Part shown: positions 6,484-14,763 of the stretch, in pieces
How the letters are laid out: each line of letters opens with the position of its first letter
Numbering within the stretch: the stretch's first letter is position 1
NCBI GenBank assembly: GCA_964595945.1
Contig: CAZQSL010000029.1
Location: forward strand, 1-30,992
From: CAZQSL01 sp964595945
GTDB taxonomy: Bacteria > UBP15 > UBA6099 > JAJRTR01
DNA length: 30,992 bases
Direction of reading: 5' to 3'
Translations under genes and position numbers: made by a program
The notes under the pieces: model-generated
Seen by the model: only the letters and a program-made list of their open reading frames with translations
What the model was told of the DNA's origin: nothing
Databases searched by the model: none

Positions 6484-9111
6484 TTAATGAAAACGGAGCT
6501 TCCATGCAACAGTCCGGGAGGATGAGAGTGGGATGGAGAATTTTACGGTGCCGCGTTGTGCGGGTATGGTGGTGATGCCGCCTGGGTGCTCGAGTGTGAA
6601 GGGGCGGCCTCTGGTGAATCGGTGTGGGAGGTGAAATGTGAGTGAGGTGTCGGTGCAGGCTGTCTGCGGGGAAAAGGAAAAGGAGTAGATGCCGGAGCGG
6701 AGCGAGACGGAGACGAGTGGGGTGGAGAGGGAGAATGGGAGGTCTTCGGGAAGTGCCGGGGCGAAGGTGAAGCCGGTGAGGGAAGGCTCGATACCGGCGA
6801 GTTTGAGTGAGGCGAGCAGAGGGGCGGCATGTGCGTTGGCGTTCATGGCCGGGAAGTCGGCCATGGGGGTGAAGTGAGAGAATGTTTCGCCCGGGAATCT
6901 GCCGGGCGGTGCGTTGAAAGCGTCGGGGCCTGACCAGACGCCGTACCAGATGTCCGGATAGGCTTCGGCGTGGGCGCAGAAGGTGTTCATGATGAGGCTG
7001 CTGAGAGCGAGTTGGGGAGAGACTTTCGAGTAGCCCCAGGTGAGGAGCATGTTGATGGCCGGCCAGACGCCGCCGTTGGTGTCCCATCCTTGAGGGATGA
7101 CGTTGAAACGCAGACGGCGGGGAGGATGGAGAGAGCGCGCGCCGATGGGGGAGGGCTCGTCGAGCAGTGTGAATATGTTGTCGGCGAGAGTCCTGCGGTG
7201 ATCGGCTGGGAGTGCATCGGAGACGAGCGCCCATGCGTTGTGTTCGAGGTGGAGATGGTTGTCGCCGATGGGGTGGCCGAGGCCGTCCCAGGCGCGATAG
7301 AGCCAGCGGCCGTTCCACTGGCGCGCGAGGGCTTCGGAGAGGGTGTCGGTCCATGATGTGATGCTGCCGCAAGCGCTGGTATCCCACTGCGAAACGAGCG
7401 ATGCTACGCGTGGCATGACGTAGAGCGCCATGGCGGTATTGTAGACAGATTCGCCTTTTCCGATGAATGCGCGTCGGTTGGGCGCGTGGAAATTGAGAGG
7501 GTCGTTCCAGTCGCCGGTGCCGACGCGGAGAAGACCGTTGGGGCCGGTGCCGAAGCGGTGCATGAGGTAGTCGCAGGTGATGGTGATCTGTTCCCGGACT
7601 GTGCGCGAAGAGCCATCGGATCTGGGGTACCAGGGGATATGTTTATCGAGGAAAGCGAAGTCGCGCGTGGCGAAAATGTATTCGGTGAGAGCCCACAGGA
7701 AAGCGAGCGGCAGGTCACTCGGGAGGTCGTGCAGGCCGAATCCCGCGATCTGGCCGTAGCCGTGTACGCCGTATGGCATGATGCCGTCGGGTTTCATGAA
7801 GCACATGGAAGACTCGATGGTTTCGCGGGCGCGATCGGGGTCGAGATAGGTGAGCGGGATGGAGTATATGGCGTGGTCGCGGGGGGCGCCTTCGATCGCG
7901 TGGAGGAAGTAATAGGCGGAGCCCTGGCGGGTGATGTGGCGCCGTGTGTAATTGTCGTACATGGTGGCCGAGCGCAGCGAATCACCGTGCCACATCCATT
8001 CGCGCTCGATCCACGGTATCTCCGGCACTGAAAAACGGCAGCTCGACGACATGCGAGCGGCGACGGATTTTTCGAGTGTGGCGGTGGCAAGGCTTTCGAC
8101 TGTTACCGCGGCTTCGTCCGTTTCGGCGCATCCCCATATCACGCGTACGCCGGAGTGAGCGGAGGAGGGATCAAATGAGTATTCGAGCAGCGGGTATGTG
8201 CCTGTGATGACGAAATCGGAAATCACGGCGTCTGCGGCGAATGAGCCGTCCGGATTGAAAAACAGGCGCGAATCATGTGTCCGCCAGGTGCCTTTTCCCG
8301 ATGCGTGGGCGAAGAATGGGAGGGGGTTTTTCTGGAAAGATGTTCGCTCGTCAGGATTGAAAAGGTGTCTGCGGTCGATGAAAGGAGCGATCACGCAGTG
8401 GGTGTCCGTGATGATGTTTTCGTATTTGAAAAGCCGCGACTTGCGCCATCTGGTTTTGTCGGTAGTCATGCCGAGCGGCGACAGGACATTGCGCGAGAGG
8501 AAGGAAAGGATACTGCCGGCTGGCGGCGGGCCGAATGTCTCGCGTCGCGTGCCTGTGCAGAGCGGGGCGACTACCATGGGCCAGCAAGCGGCTGAAAACA
8601 GCAGGGATATGCTTGCGACCGAACCGGCCGGGCCTGTCCATGAGATGTCGGAAACGAGCGCGGGGCTGTTTCCTTCCGGCGACCAGTGGTTGACGGAAAG
8701 CGACAGGGATTCGAGTGAAGAGGAGTATTCGGTGTAGCCGAGGCCGAATCGCGCTGAGTGGATGACGGCGCGCGAGGGGATGCCGCGTCGAATGATCGTG
8801 CGGGTGCCGTCACGGTGGTTGAGGCAGAGTACTCCGCCGCCGAAGAGCTTTGCGGGGGGCTGCCACGGAGTCATGTTGCACAGGCCGCGGTCGGAGGAGT
8901 ACATCTGGAGCCAGCCGCCGCAGTGGGCAGTCGCGGTGAGGCGCAGATTGCCGGTCTGATGCCAGGGTGAGTGGCGTATGGAGGGTTCGGTCGTGTGGCT
9001 GGAGGGTGAGGGGGAGCCGGAGCAGAGAAAGGAGGGCGCCCCGAAACGGTCCTGCTGCCATTGGCCGAAGGCTGAGTCTCCACGCCATTTAGAGTATTGT
9101 GTGAGATTCAT
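6484..9111 (-). CDS. GH94/GH36-superfamily glycoside phosphorylase-like protein
   Basis: An 875-aa cytoplasmic-type protein without signal peptide. The N-terminal half (about 1-300) is beta-rich, as in the GH94 super-sandwich domain. Residues about 360-770 match the six-hairpin (alpha/alpha)6 barrel, and a beta domain closes the protein. The GTGDWNDPLN segment at 531-540 carries the DWND motif; its second Asp (537) aligns with the general acid of cellobiose/chitobiose phosphorylases. WDTNGGVWPAIN at about 676-687 is another family landmark. Phosphorolysis or hydrolysis of a beta-linked oligosaccharide is likely, but I cannot choose between them or name the substrate. Its context (GT2, MFS transporter, GH172 nearby) fits sugar metabolism. 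The ATG at 9111 has no good ribosome-binding site, so the start is uncertain. Confidence 0.8.
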   Translation of the reverse strand: MNLTQYSKWRGDSAFGQWQQDRFGAPSFLCSGSPSPSSHTTEPSIRHSPWHQTGNLRLTATAHCGGWLQMYSSDRGLCNMTPWQPPAKLFGGGVLCLNHRDGTRTIIRRGIPSRAVIHSARFGLGYTEYSSSLESLSLSVNHWSPEGNSPALVSDISWTGPAGSVASISLLFSAACWPMVVAPLCTGTRRETFGPPPAGSILSFLSRNVLSPLGMTTDKTRWRKSRLFKYENIITDTHCVIAPFIDRRHLFNPDERTSFQKNPLPFFAHASGKGTWRTHDSRLFFNPDGSFAADAVISDFVITGTYPLLEYSFDPSSAHSGVRVIWGCAETDEAAVTVESLATATLEKSVAARMSSSCRFSVPEIPWIEREWMWHGDSLRSATMYDNYTRRHITRQGSAYYFLHAIEGAPRDHAIYSIPLTYLDPDRARETIESSMCFMKPDGIMPYGVHGYGQIAGFGLHDLPSDLPLAFLWALTEYIFATRDFAFLDKHIPWYPRSDGSSRTVREQITITCDYLMHRFGTGPNGLLRVGTGDWNDPLNFHAPNRRAFIGKGESVYNTAMALYVMPRVASLVSQWDTSACGSITSWTDTLSEALARQWNGRWLYRAWDGLGHPIGDNHLHLEHNAWALVSDALPADHRRTLADNIFTLLDEPSPIGARSLHPPRRLRFNVIPQGWDTNGGVWPAINMLLTWGYSKVSPQLALSSLIMNTFCAHAEAYPDIWYGVWSGPDAFNAPPGRFPGETFSHFTPMADFPAMNANAHAAPLLASLKLAGIEPSLTGFTFAPALPEDLPFSLSTPLVSVSLRSGIYSFSFSPQTACTDTSLTFHLPHRFTRGRPFTLEHPGGITTIPAQRGTVKFSIPLSSSRTVAWKLRFH

Positions 9112-9169
9112 ATTTGTTGTGAGGCCAGTTGGTAATATTTGTTTGAAAAAAGCAGGGCGGTGGTGAAAG

Positions 9170-10171
9170 TCAGTTTATCCTGAAGCCGGCAGCCTTGAGG
9201 ATGCGTGTAGCGAGAGTACGCAGGACACTGTCGCGGATCATGGCGGATTCGAGTTGGGAGATGGAGATGACGCGAAGTTTCTGGGTGGCCTTGCGCTGTG
9301 CGAGCATGGCGGGGATGAATCGTGTGACAGGGACTTTCGGGAGGCGCGACCTGCGGCGCAGGCGTGCGATGGCGACGCCCGCGATGATGGCCGAGTGGAA
9401 CAGCAGGACCGATGGCAGGTGGCGGAGCAGGAGGGCCGTGGGCGCGGTTTTGAGCATCATGCCGGTGAGGTGGATGTAGACTTCTTCGAGGCCGAGCTTG
9501 ACCTGGCGGCCAGAGGTGGCGGAGTAGCGGTGGAGGGTGGTGGCGGAGGGGACGCAGTAGAATTGCCAGCCTGCGAGACGGGCGCGGAGGCCGAGTTCGA
9601 CATCTTCGTAGTAGGCGAAGAAATTTTCGTCGAAGAAGCCGATGGAGTCGAACATGTCACGGCGGAAGATCGTGGCGACGGCGGAGACGGAGAAGACTTC
9701 GGCGGTGGTGTCGTATTGGCCGGTGTCGGTGTCGAAATGTCCTCGTTTGCGGGGAAATCCATAGGGGGTGCAGAGGTCGCCGCAGGAATCGATGATGTTG
9801 CCGGCGGTGGCGAAGATGACTTTTGGGGCGGCGGCGGCGGCCTGTGGGGTGGCGTCGAGGAATGCTTCGAGAGCGTCGAGCCATCCTGGCTGTACGATGG
9901 CGTCGTTGTTGACGAGAGCGATGTAGGGATTGCCCGTGGCGCGTATGCCGACGTTGACGGCTGTGCCGAATCCGGTGTTGGTCTGCATGCGGATGACGGT
10001 AACGGAGGGAAATTCGGCGAGGATGTCGAGGGAGTTGTCGGTGGAAGCGTTGTCGACGACGATGATGTCGAGGCGGTTGTAGCCTTGAGCGAGGAGGGCT
10101 TCGATGCAGGGGCGCAGGAAGGCGGCTCCGTTGTAGTTGGGGATGATGGCGGCAGTGCGTGGTGTGGTCAT
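9170..10171 (-). CDS. Family 2 glycosyltransferase (rhamnosyltransferase-like)
   Basis: A 333-aa GT-A fold glycosyltransferase. Seen in order: the PNYNG start motif at 11-15, VVDNASTD at about 38-45 (nucleotide-binding), the VNND segment at 87-90 in place of a DxD metal motif, and FFAYYEDVELGLR at about 184-196, a WbbL-type acceptor/catalytic signature. These proteins transfer a sugar from a nucleotide donor to a surface glycan at the inner face of the membrane; a weakly hydrophobic, Arg-rich region at 245-275 may give membrane contact. It lies 58 bp before the GH94-like gene and 42 bp after the coiled-coil gene, so an operon is likely. Donor and acceptor are unknown. Confidence 0.88.
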   Translation of the reverse strand: MTTPRTAAIIPNYNGAAFLRPCIEALLAQGYNRLDIIVVDNASTDNSLDILAEFPSVTVIRMQTNTGFGTAVNVGIRATGNPYIALVNNDAIVQPGWLDALEAFLDATPQAAAAAPKVIFATAGNIIDSCGDLCTPYGFPRKRGHFDTDTGQYDTTAEVFSVSAVATIFRRDMFDSIGFFDENFFAYYEDVELGLRARLAGWQFYCVPSATTLHRYSATSGRQVKLGLEEVYIHLTGMMLKTAPTALLLRHLPSVLLFHSAIIAGVAIARLRRRSRLPKVPVTRFIPAMLAQRKATQKLRVISISQLESAMIRDSVLRTLATRILKAAGFRIN

Positions 10172-10213
10172 GGCTTGGTGTGTCCGAGAGAGATTTTGCG
10201 GGTTGGCGGAGGG

Positions 10214-11389
10214 TCAGTCGAAGATGCCGGGTGGCGTGTCTATGGCCTGTATGAGAGAAGAGGCGAGAGAGTCCGTGAGGATGAGGGGGCTGGCGGCAAA
10301 GTATTCGGATTGGGAAATTTTGCCGATATGATGATATGCGATGGCAAGCAGGACGCAGAGAGAGGGGGCGAGGGGGCTGGTGTAGGAGAGAGCGATTTTT
10401 TCGCGAAAGAGGGCGATGGCCTCATGGTGAGAGAGAGTGGCGTCGACGGCGGAGTGAAAGGCGAGGAGGTGGGGGAGATCGGGATGGAGAGTGGCTTGTG
10501 TGAAGGCGGCATGGATGTCTTCGAGAGAAGCGGGATGGAGTGTCTCGACGATGGGGATGGGATCGGCGGGAGGAGGTAGGGAGGGATCAGGGGAGGATGT
10601 GTTGCGCGGTTTGCGTTTTTTGTTTTTTTCGTTTTGTGCGGCGATGGTTGATTCGAGGAGGGCAAGTTGCTGTTCGAGTTCGGAGATGCGGGATGCGGCG
10701 GTTGAGAGGTCGCGGATTTTTTCGCGGAAGCGGTCTTCGGATTCGCGGGTGAGGCGTTCGATTTCGACGGTGAGGAATGCGTTTTTTTCAGCCAGTGCGC
10801 GGTTTTCCTGCTGGAGAGGGATGAGGGTTTCGATTTCGGCGCGAAGTTCTGCGATGATGTCTTCTGCGGCGGCGAGGTCGGCGGCTGAATTGTCGGGTGG
10901 CGGTGTGTGATGTGTGATGGAGGGGATGTCATGGATTGATGGTAACAGGGATGTGAGGAATGTGAGTGGAAGTGATTTCTGATGGTGAGAGCGGGTGTGG
11001 ATGATGATGGAATTGATGGTGTCGATGTAAGGCTTGATTTCGGAGTGGACAGGAGGAGTCGGTGGTGGTGTTGGTGCGGGGGGATCGGGGATGGGGGGCA
11101 GCAGGGAGATGATGGTGTCGTCGGATAGGAATGGCGCGGGGGGAGAGGGGAGAGAGATTTCCTGCTGATGGGAGAGAGGAGATGGGGCGTCGTCATCGTC
11201 GAGGCGGCTGAGGATGACCATGGTTTTGTATTGTTCGAGTTCGGCGCGGAGGCGTTTGATCTGGATTTCGTAGGGTTCGATGATGGAGCGGATGCTGGAG
11301 ATGAGTAGCTGGCGGAGAGGCGTGGTGCAGGGTGAGTCGTGCCCGTTGCCGGAGGGTGTGAGAGAGTTGGTTGATAATGGCTCGTGCAT
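10214..11389 (-). CDS. Coiled-coil protein with Pro-rich linkers, function unknown
   Basis: A 391-aa protein I cannot assign to a family. It begins with a short helical segment (about 25-55), then a Pro/Ser-rich linker around 65-115 with repeated PP and PSP. A long coiled coil follows at about 165-255 (Leu/Glu/Arg heptads, e.g. ELRAEIETLIPLQQENRALAEK). A second Lys/Pro-rich linker comes next, then a helical C-terminal domain (285-385) with a short TPR-like look. It has no signal peptide, so an intracellular scaffold is possible. It appears to start at the first base of its own transcript (see promoter at 11397). Another frame on the same strand (10240-11196) is also open, but its Ser/Pro/His/Thr-only composition marks it as a shadow. 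Confidence 0.65.
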   Translation of the reverse strand: MHEPLSTNSLTPSGNGHDSPCTTPLRQLLISSIRSIIEPYEIQIKRLRAELEQYKTMVILSRLDDDDAPSPLSHQQEISLPSPPAPFLSDDTIISLLPPIPDPPAPTPPPTPPVHSEIKPYIDTINSIIIHTRSHHQKSLPLTFLTSLLPSIHDIPSITHHTPPPDNSAADLAAAEDIIAELRAEIETLIPLQQENRALAEKNAFLTVEIERLTRESEDRFREKIRDLSTAASRISELEQQLALLESTIAAQNEKNKKRKPRNTSSPDPSLPPPADPIPIVETLHPASLEDIHAAFTQATLHPDLPHLLAFHSAVDATLSHHEAIALFREKIALSYTSPLAPSLCVLLAIAYHHIGKISQSEYFAASPLILTDSLASSLIQAIDTPPGIFD

Positions 11390-11396
11390 GGGAGGT

Positions 11397-11405
11397 ATTA
11401 TAGCA
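11397..11405 (-). promoter_or_regulatory. Extended -10 promoter producing an apparently leaderless mRNA
   Basis: The minus strand reads TGC-TATAAT (TATAAT at 11397-11402, TG at 11404-11405). Only 7 nt separate the hexamer from the ATG at 11389, so transcription should begin at or one base before the start codon. The bases between are ACCTCCC, the opposite of a Shine-Dalgarno. Confidence 0.6.
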
Positions 11406-11414
11406 TGATGCGGT

Positions 11415-12632
11415 TCAGTTTTTGAGAAGCGGGGTTTTGGGGATGAGGAAGGCGCAGATGGTCATGACGATGAGAAAGAGCGCTGCGGTCATCATGCCGG
11501 TGCGCAGGCCCCAGGAATTGGATATGACGCCGATGCCGGCATTGAGAGCGATGTTGCCGAGGCCTGAGAAACCAATGATGAGAGAACTGACAGCTCCGAT
11601 CTGCGAAGGGTAGCGGTTGCCGCCGGTGGCGATGGCAGTGGCGAAGATGCCGGAGAAGAAGAAGCCTGTGAGTGCGAGGAAGATGCCGGCGAGGAATATG
11701 TTGGAGACGTAGAAGGTGGCAATGGCGAAGATGGTGGAGAGGAGTGTTTCGATGCGGAGGATAGTAGTGTCCGGGAGGTATTTGCCGGCGATGGCGGTGG
11801 CGATGCGTCCGAGAGTGAGTGTGAGCCAGAAGATGGTGAGGAACATGGTGCTGGTGAAAACGAATCGGAAGGGGATGCCGGCTGGAGTGAGTGAGACTGG
11901 GATGGAGAGAGGTTTGTTATGGAGGATGACTTCGTCGAAGTAGCGGACGATCCATGAGTTGATGCCCATTTCGCCGCCGACGTAGAAAGCGACCATGAGA
12001 GCGATGAGGAAAGCGGCCGGGCTGGTGATGAGTCTGAACATGTCGCGGAGGCCGGAGGAGTCAGAAGTGTGAGACTTGGAAGCGGGGAATTTCTGAGAGG
12101 CGATGAGTGCGCCGATGGCGATGGAGTAGATGCCGAGGATGATGAAGATGGCGCGCCATGAGATGCCCGAGGCGAGGAGAAATCCGGCGATGAGGGGCCA
12201 TGTGAATGCGCCGACGCCGAAGTAGATGTGCATGAGGTTGAGAGAAGAGACGCGGGTGTCGGGGTACATTTCGGCGATGAGAGCGTTGACGGCGCCCTCG
12301 ACCGCGCCGCCGCCGATGCCGATGCAGAGCATCATGGGGAAGAGTATCCATGAGTTCCACGAGAGGCCGGTGCCGACGAGGGCGAGGCCGAGGATCGCGA
12401 TGCTGCCGAGCATGGTTTTTTTGATGCCGCGGCGCTGGATGAAGTAGCTGCAGATGAGAGATGCGACGACAAATCCGCCGAAGAGCCACGCGAGGAGCAT
12501 GCCCATGGCATTGTCCTTGAGGTGAAATGCGACGGCGATGGGTTTGTTGCATGCGCCGATGGAAGTGGTGGTGAATGCGTAGGAGACGAGGTAGAGATAG
12601 CTGAGGTATGTGAGTTTCTTGCGATTTTTCAT
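11415..12632 (-). CDS. MFS transporter, sugar-type
   Basis: A 405-aa integral membrane protein with about twelve hydrophobic spans in two halves joined by a polar loop near 185-200 (SQKFPASKSHTSDSSG). The first half shows the MFS loop 2-3 motif in a degenerate form (FIQRRGIKKT, about 64-73). EGAVNALIAEMYPDTR near 112-127 resembles the fucose/glucose permease (FHS) branch. It probably imports or exports a sugar across the inner membrane using an ion gradient. Neighbouring GH94-like and GT2 genes support a saccharide substrate, but none can be named. The ATG at 12632 has only a weak AAAGG ribosome-binding site. A minus-strand promoter at 12680-12710 overlaps that of the divergent SGNH gene. Confidence 0.85.
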   Translation of the reverse strand: MKNRKKLTYLSYLYLVSYAFTTTSIGACNKPIAVAFHLKDNAMGMLLAWLFGGFVVASLICSYFIQRRGIKKTMLGSIAILGLALVGTGLSWNSWILFPMMLCIGIGGGAVEGAVNALIAEMYPDTRVSSLNLMHIYFGVGAFTWPLIAGFLLASGISWRAIFIILGIYSIAIGALIASQKFPASKSHTSDSSGLRDMFRLITSPAAFLIALMVAFYVGGEMGINSWIVRYFDEVILHNKPLSIPVSLTPAGIPFRFVFTSTMFLTIFWLTLTLGRIATAIAGKYLPDTTILRIETLLSTIFAIATFYVSNIFLAGIFLALTGFFFSGIFATAIATGGNRYPSQIGAVSSLIIGFSGLGNIALNAGIGVISNSWGLRTGMMTAALFLIVMTICAFLIPKTPLLKN

Positions 12633-12652
12633 GATGCGGCCTTTGAGGGCGA

Positions 12653-12682
12653 TTGTGATCGATGCCCGGTTGAGGATATATT
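12653..12682 (+). promoter_or_regulatory. Promoter of the SGNH hydrolase gene
   Basis: -35 TTGTGA (12653-12658) and -10 TATATT (12677-12682) are 18 bp apart on the plus strand, matching four and five of six consensus bases. The predicted start is near 12689. The -10 box overlaps the -10 box of the divergent transporter promoter. Confidence 0.5.
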
Positions 12683-12710
12683 ATAGCCTAATGATATGTT
12701 GCGGGTGCAA
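12680..12710 (-). promoter_or_regulatory. Promoter of the MFS transporter gene
   Basis: On the minus strand a perfect -10 TATAAT (12680-12685) is preceded, after a long 19-bp spacer, by TTGCAC (12705-12710). The predicted start is near 12673, about 41 nt before the ATG. The same GGC-TATAAT context recurs at 14709-14717. Confidence 0.55.
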
Positions 12711-12731
12711 TAGAGCCTGAAAGGAAGCGAT

Positions 12732-13754
12732 ATGGGTAGTAGTGTGAAGAGTGAGGTCAGGGGAGTGTTGTTTCGTGTAGTGTATATCCTGCTGCTGGCC
12801 GTGATCGCGCTGGTGGCCGGCGAGGCGGGAGTGCGGCTGTTTATGCCGATGGAGCTGACCAGTGGGCCCAAGCGGATGGACGACTCATACGTGTGGGAGT
12901 CGAACGGACTGGTGATGTGGGAAAATCCGGTGGCGGTGGAGTATGACCGCGCCGCGCTCGCTCGTCTCGGGGCCGATAGCGGTCATTTCAAGATAGTGGG
13001 CCTGGGCGACTCGATACTGTTCGGCGTCGATGTGGAGAGGGAGCGGACGTACATGTCGCAGATCAGGCGCTACGCACCGGCGCTCGGCGGCCGGGAGGTC
13101 GTGACGGTCAATCTGGGTGTGCCTGGATACAACATCAGGCAATCGACGGAGAGATATCGCGAAAGGGGAGCAGCCGTCAGGCCGGATGTGGTGATCTATC
13201 ACGTATGGTCCGACGATCTTCTGGAATACGCGATCGAGGGGCGGAAGATTGTGAAGATGAAACCCGAGTTTGTATCGGGCGGCAGTTGCCTGCACGTGCT
13301 GCCGGTGCCGGAGGGAGTCAACCGGGCGCTGACGATGCACTCGCATTTGTACCGGCGGCTGAGCGTCTGGGAAAAAGAAAGGGAGAAAAAGGATGGGCGT
13401 AGTACTGACCGGGACAGTGGCGAATGGCGCCGGGAACTGGATGCCATGCGCGGGGTGGTCGGGAAAAGCGGCGCGCGGTTTGTCGTCGTGCTGTCGCCGC
13501 CGATGGATGGCGGGCGGTATTCGGAAAAGGTCGCCGGGGAGACAAAAGAGTTCGACGAAATATTTTTGACAGCGGGACTCGAAGAGGGGTTTGAAGTGAT
13601 AGCGCTCGATGAAGCATTCAGGCGCCATCGCGATGAAGTGGTGACGGAAGACGACGTGCACTTCAACGAGCGGGGGCATGAAATAGCCGCGAGAGAGATA
13701 GCGGCGAGGCTGGTAAAAATGGTTGGAAAGGGGGGCAGGAGACCGGCGGGATAG
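12732..13754 (+). CDS. Membrane-anchored SGNH/GDSL-type hydrolase
   Basis: A 340-aa protein with one N-terminal transmembrane helix (about 12-31) and a large domain probably outside the cytoplasm. SGNH landmarks: block I GLGDSILFG with nucleophile Ser94; block II NLGVPGYN with Gly129/Gly132; block V DDVHFN with the Asp307-x-x-His310 dyad. In block III, where the family usually has an Asn in a G-x-N-D context, this protein has HVWSDDL (157-163), so the usual oxyanion-hole Asn is a Ser. Likely an esterase or acyl/acetyl-transfer enzyme on a surface glycan or lipid, if active. The ATG at 12732 has AAGGAAG just upstream. It converges with the next gene, with only 8 bp between stop codons. Confidence 0.75.
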   Translation: MGSSVKSEVRGVLFRVVYILLLAVIALVAGEAGVRLFMPMELTSGPKRMDDSYVWESNGLVMWENPVAVEYDRAALARLGADSGHFKIVGLGDSILFGVDVERERTYMSQIRRYAPALGGREVVTVNLGVPGYNIRQSTERYRERGAAVRPDVVIYHVWSDDLLEYAIEGRKIVKMKPEFVSGGSCLHVLPVPEGVNRALTMHSHLYRRLSVWEKEREKKDGRSTDRDSGEWRRELDAMRGVVGKSGARFVVVLSPPMDGGRYSEKVAGETKEFDEIFLTAGLEEGFEVIALDEAFRRHRDEVVTEDDVHFNERGHEIAAREIAARLVKMVGKGGRRPAG

Positions 13755-13762
13755 CGTGGCGG

Positions 13763-14635
13763 CTATATGTCCATGACGGATTCGAGAGCGGCGCGCACAC
13801 GGCCGATCTGTGCCTTGTCGATCAGGGAAAGCTCTTCTTTTTCAAAGACTCTTACGATGACGAAAATGATGAAATCGACGACCGAGAGGCGTTCGCTGAT
13901 GCCGAGGCTCTTGCCTACCTGGCGAATGATGAGATCGCTGAGGAGCAAGCCGGCGAATGCGCGGCGCAGCAGAGGCGTGACGCCGACGAAATTGGCGAGG
14001 TCGCCCGCGAACTGCACGAGTGAGTCGCCGAGCGTGGACTCTTCGCCTCGTTCGACGATGGCGGCGATTTCCGCGCCCTTGGCGACGACGGAGTCGAATT
14101 CTTCGGTTTCGAGCTGTTCGAGCCAGCGGGCGGCGAGTATCTGGGTGAGTTCGAGCAGCAGGTCGTACAGTTCAGGAGAATTGAAGTCGGGTTTTGGCTG
14201 AGAGAGGTCGGAAAGTTTTTCGAGGATGCCGTCGAAGCCGGCGATGTGTTCGATTTTGTCATGGTCGAGCCCGCACCAGTTGTCGTAGACATCCTTGGCC
14301 CAGAGGCGCGAGAGTTTTTCCTTTTCGGAGGGGCGGTAGAGTTTTTCGCGGATAAATCGCGTGGCAGTCTTGAGGGCTTCGTCCTGCACATCGTTTTCAT
14401 ACTTGATTTCGATGAGCATGAAGATGAGTTCGCGGAGTTTTCTGTCGGCGCGTTTTTCGTTGGGAGTGTCAGAGAGGAGTTCGTCGAAGGCATCTGCGAG
14501 GAGCGCCACCATTTTTGTGAAATCGGCTTCGGGCACGGCTTTTTTGGTTTGGAGGAAATCGATGACGACATCTTTGAATTCAGGGATGAGTCCGTTGACA
14601 AGAGCCCTGGTTTTTTCCGGGTTGACGAGAGCCAC
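13763..14635 (-). CDS. Unknown all-helical protein, 290 aa
   Basis: I do not recognise this family. The protein is predicted helical throughout, acidic, Leu-rich, without signal peptide; two moderately hydrophobic helices lie at about 225-240 (LRRAFAGLLLSDLII) and 252-265 (VVDFIIFVIVRVF). It starts with GTG at 14635, supported by GAGGTG 5 nt upstream; no better ATG exists. A TATAAT box at 14709-14714 on the minus strand probably drives it. It lies 128 bp downstream of the GNAT gene on the same strand and is convergent with the SGNH gene. Codon use matches neighbours, so it is likely a real gene of unknown role. Confidence 0.65.
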   Translation of the reverse strand: MALVNPEKTRALVNGLIPEFKDVVIDFLQTKKAVPEADFTKMVALLADAFDELLSDTPNEKRADRKLRELIFMLIEIKYENDVQDEALKTATRFIREKLYRPSEKEKLSRLWAKDVYDNWCGLDHDKIEHIAGFDGILEKLSDLSQPKPDFNSPELYDLLLELTQILAARWLEQLETEEFDSVVAKGAEIAAIVERGEESTLGDSLVQFAGDLANFVGVTPLLRRAFAGLLLSDLIIRQVGKSLGISERLSVVDFIIFVIVRVFEKEELSLIDKAQIGRVRAALESVMDI

Positions 14636-14708
14636 GACTGCACCTCATAGAAAAAAATTGACAGCACCGCAGTGGAAATCCGGAATGAGGTTTCCGCTGG
14701 TCAGTAAG

Positions 14709-14714
14709 ATTATA
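14709..14714 (-). promoter_or_regulatory. -10 element for the 290-aa gene
   Basis: A perfect TATAAT on the minus strand, in the same TAGGC-TATAAT context as the transporter promoter at 12680. A weak TTAAAT lies 17 bp upstream (14732-14737). The predicted start near 14702 leaves a leader of about 67 nt. Confidence 0.4.
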
Positions 14715-14763
14715 GCCTAAAAGCGCGGTTTATTTAAAGGATCATGGCTGATATTCACCGGGA

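Noticed and set aside
9254..10579. 441-codon open frame antisense to the glycosyltransferase and coiled-coil gene
   Set aside because: Its Gly/Asp/Glu/Val-biased composition has no domains, and it crosses two well-supported genes on the other strand.
10240..11196. 318-codon frame within the coiled-coil gene on the same strand
   Set aside because: Made almost only of Ser, Pro, His, Thr and Lys, without a ribosome-binding site; the other frame has heptads and normal composition.
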